A stretch of DNA of 64,000 bases, taken from contig NZ_JABEYA020000005.1 in NCBI RefSeq assembly GCF_013074385.2, positions 62,001-126,000 on the forward strand. The letters run 5' to 3'. Of this stretch, positions 35,149 through 43,080 are shown one piece after another. Origin of the DNA: Vibrio ostreicida. Its GTDB lineage: Bacteria > Pseudomonadota > Gammaproteobacteria > Enterobacterales > Vibrionaceae. Numbering within the stretch: the first letter of the stretch is position 1; every line of letters starts with the position of its first letter. A program made the position numbers and the translations under genes. The notes under the pieces were generated by a model. That model made no database searches. It saw nothing but the letters and a program-made list of their open reading frames with translations, and had not been told where the DNA came from.

Positions 35149-35507
35149 ATGAAGGGTTTGATTTTATACTCTGGGCATCCTGCCCTACGCCCTTCGGGCC
35201 AGCTTCGCTGTTCAAAATTGTTCCAGACAATTTTGTGGGATACAGGATAACCCCTAAGCCAAAGGGGAATTTAACACTCGCTTGGATGACTTGGGCAAAC
35301 CACTTTAGCAAACTTCGGCAGCTTTATGAGCAAGGTACTCCCATTAAGGGTATCGCACAGTATGTTAAACGTTGGCTAAGTTGGGCAAGCGGGGGCGTAA
35401 CTTTGAACATGCCAGCCAGTCTACAGCAAGGCTTTAACAGCGCGCTTGGACGTGAGGTTAAAGGGTTGTTGGGGTGGTATGGAGAGGATGAGTTTACTGC
35501 TGGGTAA
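35149..35507 (+). pseudogene. Effector-like remnant interrupted by hairpin array
   Basis: A frame with a good ribosome site (GGGAG) starts at 35149 (MKGLILYSG...) but runs through the hairpin array and stops at 35250. A second frame (GTG 35235 to 35507, 90 residues) has protein-like composition: LAWMTWANHFSKLRQLYEQG, KRWLSWASGGVTLNMPASLQ. The two are in different frames. I infer one small effector gene split by insertion of the array; the second frame might still be made from the GTG. No family recognised. Confidence 0.45.
35173..35235. repeat. Chain of four adjacent hairpins
   Basis: Four perfect stems follow each other: GGGCA/TGCCC (35173-35185), GCCC/GGGC (35189-35199), CAGC/GCTG (35200-35210) and CAAAATTGT/ACAATTTTG (35213-35235). 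Loops are 3, 3, 3 and 5 bases, and stems 2 and 3 abut. It lies inside a reading frame. It looks like an inserted repeat element rather than a terminator (no T-run). Confidence 0.75.
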
Positions 35508-35529
35508 GGTGGTGATTTGGAATGTATGG

Positions 35530-35665
35530 GAGTGACTCATTAACACCCAGTAAGATGTTAAAGAGTCATAAATAATAATGAGATAGTCTTGGTAAAGTCC
35601 TTGATGGCTTTTCAATCATGTTATGGGCAATGAATAAATATTATAACTCGTGACAAAATCCAATT
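35530..35665 (+). repeat. Effector spacer repeat, copy 1 (diverged)
   Basis: Shares ordered blocks with 35774-35961: GAGTGACTCA, GTTAAAGAGTCATAAATA, GAGATAGT, TAAAGTCC, ATGTTATGGGCAATGAA, GACAAAATCCAATTTAAA. At 35690-35701 the dispersed motif GGGACAGACACC follows. A short frame ending at 35764 (GFGNISTPLDAIDSL) may be the tail of a lost gene. Confidence 0.55.
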
Positions 35666-35773
35666 TAAAGGGTTCAAAAAATATTTACTGGGACAGACAC
35701 CTGAAGGAACTACAAAGGGCTTTGGAAATATCAGTACGCCACTGGATGCGATTGATAGTTTGTAATATTGAAA

Positions 35774-35961
35774 GGGAGTGGCTCAATAACAGTTAAACAG
35801 GCAGTTAAAGAGCCATAAATACGGAAAATTAATAAAGAGATAGTTTTAATAAAATCCACCACGATCCCGCAAACTCCACTGCGTGGAGTTTGTGGGATGT
35901 TATAGGCAACTGAAGACATCCTATAACAAGCGACAAAGCCAATTAAAATAAGGTTTGATAT
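35774..35961 (+). repeat. Effector spacer repeat, copy 2
   Basis: Carries the same blocks as copy 1 plus a hairpin with arms CCCGCAAACTCCA / TGGAGTTTGTGGG (one mismatch) and a palindrome TTATAGGC...CCTATAAC. It ends at the ATG of the next ORF, so it is that gene's 5' region. The TTATAGGC/GCCTATAA palindrome recurs at 37013-37031. Confidence 0.55.
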
Positions 35962-36951
35962 ATGTTCGAACAAATAAACAAACGTCAAAAAAGTAGATGT
36001 AGACTGGATCCATATTCATTATCTAAGACTAAACAACCAGATAAAAATGGACACTTACATATTCAAGGAAATTCAAATGCGGAAAATACTATTCAGAGGA
36101 ATATACTAGGGAATCCAAACTTAGGTACATGGGCACGACAAACCAAAAATATACAAAGCAAGAAAGCGGAAAACGTGGTAGCTTTTTTGAATTTAGCGAA
36201 TCAAGACAATGACGTAGATTTTTCACTTGATGAAATAAATGATTTTTACGAAGAAAAAATTAAGAGTCGAGCTCATAATGAAATAAAGGATGCCCAATCA
36301 ATATATGATGAACTGAGATCTTTTATTGCATCTAAACGGGATGACCTAGGGGCGCACGGCGCACTAAATCATGCTGGTACAGGTGCTAATTTTATCATAA
36401 ATCGTGTAAACAATAGCCATAGAAACAATATGACAGCTTCATATCTCAAAATTAATGAGTATCTAGAGTGGGATACAATCTTAAATAGAAACTCAGATGT
36501 AATATACAAGAAGTATCTTGGTATGGCAAAAGACGCACTGGTAAACTTAGATTCTGGGGATGTCAATAGACCGTATGTAAATGCAGCTGGAATACAAAAA
36601 AACGCGGAAAGTACAGCTCACCTTAACACCCCTGCAAATGTAGAATTCGAAGAAGGGAACATGGCGAATGGGGAACTTAGCGTAGAAATCAGGACGGGTG
36701 CTGTTAGGGCGCTTGAGAACGGTAACTATGGGGTCAAAATAGCGGCTAGCATTAGGGGGAGCGGAGAAATGGGAAGCTGGAGTGTTTCTAAAACCGGCGG
36801 TGTACAGGCTTCAACTGTGGACATAGAGGAGGTTGAAAGACAACCTGAAGCTCATACCGGTGGCTTGGCTCCTGAATTCGTGATAGACAAGGACGGTACT
36901 ATAATTTCAGAACCAGACCAAAATAGGTTGAGTTGGGTAACCAAGTTTTAG
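35962..36951 (+). CDS. Effector-like protein of unknown function
   Basis: A 329-residue soluble protein, AT-richer than its neighbours, which suggests transfer. The middle (about 85-165) is helical and contains a buried-looking LGAHGALNHAGTGANFIINR. No signal peptide. It starts right after a spacer repeat and ends at a strong hairpin, so it behaves as a self-contained cassette behind the DUF4157 gene. ATG 35962 has no strong ribosome site. I do not recognise the fold. Confidence 0.6.
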   Translation: MFEQINKRQKSRCRLDPYSLSKTKQPDKNGHLHIQGNSNAENTIQRNILGNPNLGTWARQTKNIQSKKAENVVAFLNLANQDNDVDFSLDEINDFYEEKIKSRAHNEIKDAQSIYDELRSFIASKRDDLGAHGALNHAGTGANFIINRVNNSHRNNMTASYLKINEYLEWDTILNRNSDVIYKKYLGMAKDALVNLDSGDVNRPYVNAAGIQKNAESTAHLNTPANVEFEEGNMANGELSVEIRTGAVRALENGNYGVKIAASIRGSGEMGSWSVSKTGGVQASTVDIEEVERQPEAHTGGLAPEFVIDKDGTIISEPDQNRLSWVTKF

Positions 36952-36966
36952 AGAGCCCCATAACGA

Positions 36967-36998
36967 GAGCTAAAGCCCATTGAAACGGGCTTTAGCTC
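36967..36998 (+). terminator. Terminator-like hairpin after 35962-36951
   Basis: A perfect 12-bp stem GAGCTAAAGCCC / GGGCTTTAGCTC with an 8-base loop, 15 bases after the stop. The T-run is short. Confidence 0.7.
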
Positions 36999-37073
36999 TA
37001 TTGTTATAGGCAATGGAAAATAGCCTATAACAATGAAAAAAAACGATTAAAAGGTATGAGATAAGAATCAGTC

Positions 37074-37195
37074 GGACAGACACATTAAGAAACGCATTAA
37101 GAAACGTCTTTCGATAACTAACCAACCCAATCAATTACATTTAAAAAGTAGGGAACTCTTGAAACAGAAAATTGGGCTTTTCTAGGCTAATGGGG
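37074..37195 (+). repeat. RAYT-associated direct repeat, copy 1
   Basis: Begins with GGACAGACAC and contains AAGAAACGTCTTTCGATAAC, AATTACAT, AAAAAGTAGGGAACTCTTGA and GGGCTTTTCTAGGCTAA. It is the 5' flank of the truncated transposase and is repeated twice downstream. Confidence 0.75.
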
Positions 37196-37231
37196 TGAAC
37201 TAAAGTCAGCGTATCACAAGAAGGATCACGC

Positions 37232-37720
37232 ATGACAACCGCACGTAGCCAACAAAGGAGGTTAGAAACCACACCCTATTATCATTGCGTATCTCGCTGT
37301 GTGAGGCGCTCATTTCTGTGTGGTTTTGATGCCACCACCCAAACCAACTACGAACACCGAAGAGGGTGGGTAGAATCGCGTATTAATGCGGTAGCCAAGG
37401 TGTTTTGCATCGATGTGTGCGCCTATGCAGTGATGAGTAATCATTACCATATTGTCCTGCATGTGAACCGTGGCAAAGCTCAAGCACTAACACAACAGCA
37501 AGTCATTGAACGATGGACATCCTTTCATTTGGCTCCCGTTATGGTTCAAAGAAAAATGCGCGGTGATAAACTGACCAAACCAGCATTGCGTGTGTATCAG
37601 GGCATCGTCGAAACTTGGCGAGAGCGATTGTATTGCGTTAGTTGGTTTATGCGCCTAATCAATCAGTTTGTTGCAAGTAACATTAGAGGGACAGACACTC
37701 TAAGAAACGTCTTTCGATAA
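37232..37720 (+). pseudogene. REP-associated tyrosine (Y1/IS200-like) transposase, truncated
   Basis: The frame encodes the N-terminal half of a RAYT: TTPYYHCVSRCVRRSFLCG, CIDVCAYAVMSNHYHIVLHV with the HxH (HYH) metal motif, and LYCVSWFMRLINQFVASN. RAYTs then continue past a conserved RFWEGRFKSQ region to the catalytic Tyr. Here similarity stops at about 37685, where repeat copy 2 begins, and the frame ends at 37720. The catalytic Tyr region is missing, so it is inactive. Confidence 0.8.
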
Positions 37721-37795
37721 CTAACAAACCAATCGATTACATCTAAAAAGTAGGGAACTCTTGAAACAAGAAAGTGGGCTTTTCTAGGCTAAAAA
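37688..37795 (+). repeat. RAYT-associated direct repeat, copy 2
   Basis: Starts with GGGACAGACAC exactly where the transposase reading frame loses similarity. About 100 bases nearly identical to copies 1 and 3. Confidence 0.75.
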
Positions 37796-37802
37796 ATTTA
37801 AT

Positions 37803-37921
37803 GGGACAGACACCCTAAGAAACGTCTTTCGATAACTAATAAACCAATCAATTACATCTAAAAAGTAGGGAACTCTTGAAACAGGAAAGTGAGCTTTTCT
37901 AGGCTAGTGACTTGAACTAAA
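37803..37921 (+). repeat. RAYT-associated direct repeat, copy 3
   Basis: Third near-identical copy, again starting GGGACAGACAC. It leads into a second fragmentary transposase start. Confidence 0.75.
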
Positions 37922-37948
37922 GTCAGTGCGTCACCAATGGGAGAACGC

Positions 37949-38011
37949 ATGACAACCGCACGTAGTCAACAAATTAGCTTAGAAGCGACACCCTATTATC
38001 ATTGTGTATAG
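37949..38011 (+). pseudogene. Second RAYT fragment (first 20 codons)
   Basis: ATGACAACCGCACGTAG at 37949 repeats the start of the copy at 37232 (MTTARSQQ, then ATPYYHCV) and stops at TAG 38009-38011, where similarity ends. A truncated second copy. Confidence 0.7.
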
Positions 38012-38146
38012 TCTATCTTGAGAGCCTAGGGCTAGCAGACGCAAATTTCTTTATGGCTAACTTCTTTAGCTAGGGCGTCTAACCATATTAAGCGTCATAC
38101 ATATCGATTAAAGCATATTTAAATAATTGATAGATAAGAGAACTTT

Positions 38147-38200
38147 TACCAAACACAGCATGGATTATTCCAAGTGACACTGAATTTCTCCCACTAGTTT
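38147..38200 (+). promoter_or_regulatory. Activator-type promoter of the DUF1906 pseudogene
   Basis: TACCAA at 38147 and TTCCAA at 38168 (21 bp apart), then 21 bases, then TAGTTT (38195-38200). It precedes the decayed gene starting at 38256. Confidence 0.55.
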
Positions 38201-38255
38201 TAGTTAGCGTGCTGAATACACGCGAAATAATTCAACCATGAGGGAAGGGCAGAGC

Positions 38256-38922
38256 ATGGAAAAGATGATTCAGGCGGCTAGGGAAGCCAGCGAAAATATA
38301 CCCGCTATCAAGAAAGCTGAGATCGCTTACGTGGGCCGATACTACAGCTATGCGAATACAACAAATTACCTATAAAATGTTTATCGAAATCCGAAGCAAC
38401 GGCACTTTCTAATGCAGGGTTTAAGATTGTCGTTATATTTCAAAAGTGTCAAAAATCCAGTGCTTGTTTTAGTTGTTTAGAGGGCGAAATCGCTGGGAAG
38501 TAGGCACTACACAGAGCAACCCAAGTGGAGCAACCCTTGAGGAGCGCAATCTATTTTGCTGTCGATTTTAATGCCACAGAGGACGATGCGAAAGGGGGGA
38601 TAAAGGACGGAACACCAACGTAAACTGGGAGCTGGGGGCAAATGCCTAGTAGGGGGCTATGGCTCGGGTTTGGTGTGCAATAATCTGTTTAAAGCGGGCT
38701 TATGCACCCATCGCTGGGTCTCTGAGAAAATGGATTTTGCCGGTACCCGAGAAGCCGATAAAGAAAGGGCACTATGAAATACGCACACTGCCCACCTACA
38801 TGACGGAATATTTGTACTCGGTGAAGTCCAACAAGGACGGCTCGTTGGAGATGGACTATGCCAAATTAGGCCGAAACACGAATATTGGCGAATTTGATGT
38901 GCGCTCAGTTCTGGAAGCGTAA
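38256..38922 (+). pseudogene. DUF1906 glycoside-hydrolase-like gene, decayed
   Basis: Fragments in several frames match the intact protein at 51350: AYVGRYY near the start, CLSKSEATALS, VVIFQKCQK, AIYFAVDFNATEDDAKGGI, YGSGLVCNNLF and a C-terminal piece (YEIRTLPTY...LEMDYAKL) ending at 38922. Stops and frameshifts separate them, so no full product is possible. The promoter still has the island boxes. Confidence 0.75.
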
Positions 38923-39033
38923 AAGGGAAAGAGCACGGTGAAGGCGAGCATCTTTAGCGAGGGGCAAATTGCTTTCGAACTGCCCGCTATACTGAACCCT
39001 CAACACTGTATACCAAAATTTTAAAGGGGAGCG

Positions 39034-39165
39034 ATGAATACTGGCACTACTGAAATTGCCACACATGTGAGTCCAGCTACTTTAATCAACCCTTTTACTG
39101 GAATGACACAGATTTCTAAACACTACGGTGAAAAAACAGCCAGTAAAAAGATACTGGCTCATTAG
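39034..39165 (+). CDS. Possible 43-residue protein
   Basis: A 43-codon frame with a good ribosome site (AGGGGAG, 3 bases before ATG). It encodes MNTGTTEIATHVSPATLINP and a basic end (KHYGEKTASKKILAH). The stem GCCAGT/ACTGGC (39139-39157) overlaps its 3' end and may terminate transcription on either strand. It could be a remnant of a longer gene. Confidence 0.35.
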   Translation: MNTGTTEIATHVSPATLINPFTGMTQISKHYGEKTASKKILAH

Positions 39166-39172
39166 GGCAATA

Positions 39173-40012
39173 CTAATTTGCTTTCCACTGAATATAGCCA
39201 GCTAACTCAACGCCATACGTTTTGAATTTCTGTTTTGCGTTTGGATAATAACTACCGTGTACAATACTAGGTACGATCTTTGCTTTTGCACTCGCATAGT
39301 CTTGCCAGCGAATATTGCTGCCTGATGTTATGGAAAAGTCATTAGCTGGCTCGATACCACTACTATATAGCTGCGGCGAAAGTATATCGATATCTTCGTT
39401 CGCAAAAAAAGAACTCATTAATGAATCGCGATCGCTGTCGTCATAAGGGGCAGAATGGCTTACAGTGACTAATACTTTGTAACCGAGCTTTTTAGCGAGA
39501 TTAAATGACATTGAAAATTGCTCATTTAGGCCTGCGTCTGCTATTTCGATATCATATGCGATACCGTGGTAACCCTTAATTTTTTCTTCTTTTATTGCAG
39601 TATTTATTTCATCCAGTACTTGCCCAGTGAATTTTCCTTCTACTCCTCCTCCACCGAATGCTAAGTACTTTTCACCAATAAGGTTATCTTTGACATTGTT
39701 GCTGTTACCCCATTCGATGACCTTTTGTGGTCCCCAACCATAAAGGGCGATGCTCAATGTCGCGTTGGTTGGTGAAGGGCTTGTATATGGGTACCAGAAT
39801 CCCATCATCTCAGCACTCGGCGAAAGTTGATAGCTGCTTGATGAAGTAAGTGGAATATTGAGTTCTTGCCCTCTTTGCAAATCGGTTGGGGAGGCATTGG
39901 GGTTGGCTTTCATAAACTGTGATACTGTAATTGGCATTGCGCTGTTTATGTTTTCAGTTATTGATGAAAAAGTATCACCCTTATTAACGGTATAGATAAG
40001 TTTATTGCTCAT
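39173..40012 (-). CDS. LysM plus GH18-like protein with altered catalytic motif
   Basis: A 279-residue protein without a signal peptide. Residues ~5-55 form a LysM domain (YTVNKGDTFSSITENINS, ending RGQELNIPL), which binds GlcNAc polymers. The rest resembles a GH18/TIM-barrel fold (YLAFGGGGVEGKF, ISPQLYSSG-like DILSPQLYS). The catalytic-motif position reads HGIAYDIE instead of DGxDxDxE: the last Asp and the Glu remain, two Asp are lost. It carries the island promoter on the minus strand, so it is co-regulated with the R-body genes. Possibly a cell-wall-acting cargo or a chitin-like-glycan lectin. Confidence 0.7.
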   Translation of the reverse strand: MSNKLIYTVNKGDTFSSITENINSAMPITVSQFMKANPNASPTDLQRGQELNIPLTSSSSYQLSPSAEMMGFWYPYTSPSPTNATLSIALYGWGPQKVIEWGNSNNVKDNLIGEKYLAFGGGGVEGKFTGQVLDEINTAIKEEKIKGYHGIAYDIEIADAGLNEQFSMSFNLAKKLGYKVLVTVSHSAPYDDSDRDSLMSSFFANEDIDILSPQLYSSGIEPANDFSITSGSNIRWQDYASAKAKIVPSIVHGSYYPNAKQKFKTYGVELAGYIQWKAN

Positions 40013-40040
40013 GTTTTTTCTCCTTTAGAAACCTATCTTT

Positions 40041-40094
40041 ATCGTAAGTGCCACAGGGTAACTAGGATTGGTAGTTATACGTGTTTAGTTGGTA
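40041..40094 (-). promoter_or_regulatory. Activator-type promoter of the LysM/GH18-like gene
   Basis: On the minus strand, TACCAA lies at 40094-40089 and 40073-40068 (21 bp apart), then 21 bases, then TACGAT (40046-40041) as -10. The start codon is at 40012. Same design as the other island promoters but on the opposite strand. Confidence 0.68.
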
Positions 40095-40264
40095 TTTGTT
40101 AGGTTTTTATGAGCATTTCTTAGTATGTCAATAGAGTGAGGTTGTTTTTTTGGTAAATGCAGGTGCAAAACTGTATGTCTAGTTGGGCTTTTCATAATTT
40201 AAGAAAGAGACATTTAGGAAGAGGGTTAATTGAAATTTCATCATTGAACTTGTTTTAGTATTTG

Positions 40265-40318
40265 TACTAACTGTATGAGGACTTTTACCAAGAGTAACTT
40301 CGTTAATATAAGTATGCT
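40265..40318 (+). promoter_or_regulatory. Activator-type promoter of the AAA ATPase gene
   Basis: TACTAA at 40265 and TACCAA at 40286 (21 bp apart), then 21 bases, then TATGCT (40313-40318). An alternative -10, TATAAG, overlaps at 40307-40312. The gene starts at 40353. Confidence 0.62.
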
Positions 40319-40352
40319 GAGTGAAAAATTATAGAACATCAGAGAGACTGTG

Positions 40353-41789
40353 ATGATCAATGGTGATGTCATTTCATATAAAAACAACAAGGTAGATTCG
40401 CCTATGAATATTGGTTTAGGCTTCAAAGAAGCCACTAACGCTTCCTTGCTGTCTGCTTATGCCCAATGGTGCGAAACCCTAATTCAAACAAGGCTGCAAC
40501 TCTATTTTGGTCAAGAATGCAGGTATGCGTGCGTTCGCGATATTTCTCCGCCACAGGTAGCGAATCAAGAGGGTACACTGGCGAAGTTTGTTGCAAATCA
40601 TCAGCTTGATTTTGACGACCAACTCTTATTGGCACTGGCACTGATGCCCACGGTAAAGCCACAAGTGCTTGACGTTCTGCTGATGAGAAACGACAACATA
40701 GACCGCCCTTATACTGAATTTGGTGGGGCGGAGCATAATGGATTGATCGTTGCCAATGGTGAAACCTTGGCGTTCTTATTAGGTGGTGATTGCGTTGAAA
40801 AACGATTGAATATACAGCTTATGATGTATTCGCTGCTTTCAGGTGACATGAGCAGGCTGAGACCCAGTGAAAAAGAAGTTATTAAGCTGTTTCAAATGCC
40901 AGAGCAAGCGGTATCTAACCCACTAAAAATACCTCTGGTTCTTGCTACAAAGGACCTAGTAGAACTCACTGTTGGGGGCAACTACGTTGAGCAACAAGGC
41001 GCTGGCTTCCCTGCCCATCTGGTTAAATCGCCGCAATCGTTAGAATCGCTCGTGTTGCCAGATTCAGTACTGCGTCAGCTCAACGATATTCAAGCGTGGT
41101 CACAACATGGTGAAACACTGCGTCATGAATGGGGAATGGCCGACAGAATTCGCCCCGGTTACCGAGCCCTTTTTTATGGCCCTTCTGGCACCGGAAAAAC
41201 CATGACCGCTGGCGTGTTAGGCCAACTACTTGGGAAAGACGTCTACAAGGTTGATTTGTCACAAGTGCACTCCAAATACATCGGCGAGACAGAGAAAAAC
41301 TTAGAACGTGTATTTACGTTAGCCGAACAAAACGGTTGGGTGCTGTTTTTCGATGAAGCGGATGCCGTGTTTGGCAAGCGAACTCAAACCAGTAACTCGA
41401 ATGATCAATTTGCCAACCAAAATGTCTCGTACCTGTTGCAACGCATCGAGTGTTTTACGGGGTTGGTTATCTTGGCATCCAACTACAAAGACAATGTGGA
41501 TGAAGCCTTTTTTCGTCGTTTTGAGTCCGTCATAGAATTTCCTAAGCCAGAGTCCCAGCAACGGTTAGCGATATGGCAAAAAGGGTTTTCACCAAAAGCG
41601 AAATTGGCCCCGGATGTTGACTTAAAAGAGGTGGCATTAAAATACCCGTTATCCGGCGCGTCTATCATGAATGTGATTCGTTATGTCTCGTTAAAGGCGA
41701 TTTCAGAATCGCGTTCAAGCATCACTTTGAGTGACCTACACGAAGGCATAGATAAAGAAACCAAAAGCAGCACCCAGCCACGCTGGTAA
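40353..41789 (+). CDS. eCIS-type AAA+ ATPase
   Basis: A 478-residue protein; ATG 40353 follows GAGAG, and GTG 40350 is also possible. The N-terminal half is unrecognised. The C-terminal AAA module has GPSGTGKT (about 276-283), SKYIGETEKNLERVF, VLFFDEADAVFGKR (Walker B) and RRFESVIEFP with arginine-finger residues. This is the classic AAA found in eCIS loci (Afp15-like), where it recycles or loads. The DUF4157 gene lies 5.7 kb upstream and shares the promoter design. Followed by a terminator. Confidence 0.82.
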   Translation: MINGDVISYKNNKVDSPMNIGLGFKEATNASLLSAYAQWCETLIQTRLQLYFGQECRYACVRDISPPQVANQEGTLAKFVANHQLDFDDQLLLALALMPTVKPQVLDVLLMRNDNIDRPYTEFGGAEHNGLIVANGETLAFLLGGDCVEKRLNIQLMMYSLLSGDMSRLRPSEKEVIKLFQMPEQAVSNPLKIPLVLATKDLVELTVGGNYVEQQGAGFPAHLVKSPQSLESLVLPDSVLRQLNDIQAWSQHGETLRHEWGMADRIRPGYRALFYGPSGTGKTMTAGVLGQLLGKDVYKVDLSQVHSKYIGETEKNLERVFTLAEQNGWVLFFDEADAVFGKRTQTSNSNDQFANQNVSYLLQRIECFTGLVILASNYKDNVDEAFFRRFESVIEFPKPESQQRLAIWQKGFSPKAKLAPDVDLKEVALKYPLSGASIMNVIRYVSLKAISESRSSITLSDLHEGIDKETKSSTQPRW

Positions 41790-41830
41790 CTGTATCGAAT
41801 ACCCCCTTCATCAAGGGTTCGTTTCAATAG

Positions 41831-41857
41831 AGCACAACCGTCATTCACGGTTGTGCT
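41831..41857 (+). terminator. Terminator of the AAA ATPase gene
   Basis: Perfect 11-bp stem AGCACAACCGT / ACGGTTGTGCT with a CATTC loop, followed by TTT-G-TTG. Confidence 0.9.
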
Positions 41858-41976
41858 TTTTGTTGTATTCGATAAGTGTGGTGAACACTGAATATCATCA
41901 CTCCCCCATAGAAATCTGAAAAATGAACGCGATTAACCCTTTGAAAAACAGCAATAACAGATTGAATACGAAGTTC

Positions 41977-42051
41977 TACCAATTCAGCCGTAACTATTAC
42001 CAAGGGATAAAGACAAAGTACCAAGTTGGTATAACCTCTGCTGCATATAGT
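41977..42051 (+). promoter_or_regulatory. Activator-type promoter of 42128-42880
   Basis: Three TACCAA boxes at 41977, 41998 and 42019, each exactly 21 bp apart; 21 bases later TATAGT (42046-42051) as -10. With the R-body promoter this is the best example of the design. Confidence 0.72.
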
Positions 42052-42127
42052 TTAGTTAGCAAGCTAAGAGATACAACTTGTTATTCACTCGCAATAGTGC
42101 GGGTAAACAACGACAGAGGTGAGGAAT

Positions 42128-42880
42128 ATGGATAAAACTACGAAATTGACGGACCTCAAAGTGGGTGACTTTAAATCAGAGGCGATCTCTAAAGCAGTTG
42201 CGGATGCTGCTGTTGCTGCGACCAGTGCGATAGCACAAGCGACCGCCACAGCCAATGCGAGTTTAAAACTTAAAACTGAAAGCGCGTCGGCCAATGCCAA
42301 GGGTTTTAAAGCCGATAGGGTGGTGACCGAAGGTTATTTAGAAGCCAACTACGCACAAGCGCACGATTATCATTTTTGTTTAAGGGAAATTAATTTTGAT
42401 AAGGACGACGATGATCTATCGGCATTCAGTGTTCAAGAATTGACTTCGATATTAGATCCCAATGGGTGTGATTTGGCTATGATGCCTTTGATTATCTTCC
42501 CTAAGCCTATGCCTGGCTCTGACAAAATAAACGCAGGCGAAGGGAAGAGCGAAGATGTCGCAAAAAAAGTTGTGACTAGACTGAAAAACCTTGGATTACC
42601 AATAGATGTCACAATTTGGTTTGATAATAACAACCTCACAGATTGTGTGACTGATGGCGCCAAATGTATAGAATACCTTACTAACGCAGGTTATTCCGTC
42701 GGCTATTACGGTGGCAGTGACTGCGGTTGCCCACAAGGCAATGGCAACGTTCAAAATGGTGCCATAGTGTTAGATAATGTCCAGTGCGGCCCTAAAACGG
42801 AAGCGGGTGGAGGCATTCAAATGTTCACCATTGGTGATAATGGTGGCCCGTGTAAAATCCGTTGGATCAATCAGCAATAG
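42128..42880 (+). CDS. Island protein: Ala-rich N-terminus plus hydrolase-like domain
   Basis: About 250 residues from ATG 42128 (GAGG upstream). Residues ~20-65 form an Ala/Thr/Ser-rich helix (AVADAAVAATSAIAQATATA) reminiscent of RebB proteins. The C-terminal ~190 residues recall the DUF1906/GH25-like barrels: DVTIWFDNNNLTDCVTDGAK then AGYSVGYYGGSDCGCP, compare VGVYGSGLVC of the 51350 protein. The match is by pattern only. If right, the helix might dock a hydrolase onto the R-body (inference). Monocistronic, with the island promoter. Confidence 0.55.
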   Translation: MDKTTKLTDLKVGDFKSEAISKAVADAAVAATSAIAQATATANASLKLKTESASANAKGFKADRVVTEGYLEANYAQAHDYHFCLREINFDKDDDDLSAFSVQELTSILDPNGCDLAMMPLIIFPKPMPGSDKINAGEGKSEDVAKKVVTRLKNLGLPIDVTIWFDNNNLTDCVTDGAKCIEYLTNAGYSVGYYGGSDCGCPQGNGNVQNGAIVLDNVQCGPKTEAGGGIQMFTIGDNGGPCKIRWINQQ

Positions 42881-43003
42881 TGTTATCACCACGCTAATCA
42901 ACGTTAACCTTTTGCAGGTTCAAGTATTGTCTCGCTCACTTGCGGCCTGCTTTTTTGATTAACGCCACTTTCTTTACCCCATATTTTCCCTCATCCTAAC
43001 TTT

Positions 43004-43080
43004 TACCAAACCAAACCAAGTACCTGCCAATTGCCCCCCCAATTTTCACCAATTCAACCGATGACTGATTTAGGTAAAGT
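43004..43080 (+). promoter_or_regulatory. Activator-type promoter of the PatG-like operon (imperfect)
   Basis: TACCAA at 43004, TGCCAA at 43025 (21 bp) and CACCAA at 43047 (22 bp). A -10-like TAAAGT lies at 43075-43080, 22 bases after the last. This is the weakest member of the set. The first box sits in CTTTTACCAA, shared with those at 38144 and 40283. Confidence 0.5.

Noticed and set aside
35530..37031. Integron attC sites in the spacer repeats
   Set aside because: The palindromes lack the RYYYAAC / GTTRRRY core pair, and no integrase is present.
41923..42135. 70-codon ORF before 42128
   Set aside because: It overlaps the three-box promoter and the start of the next gene; chance frame is more likely.
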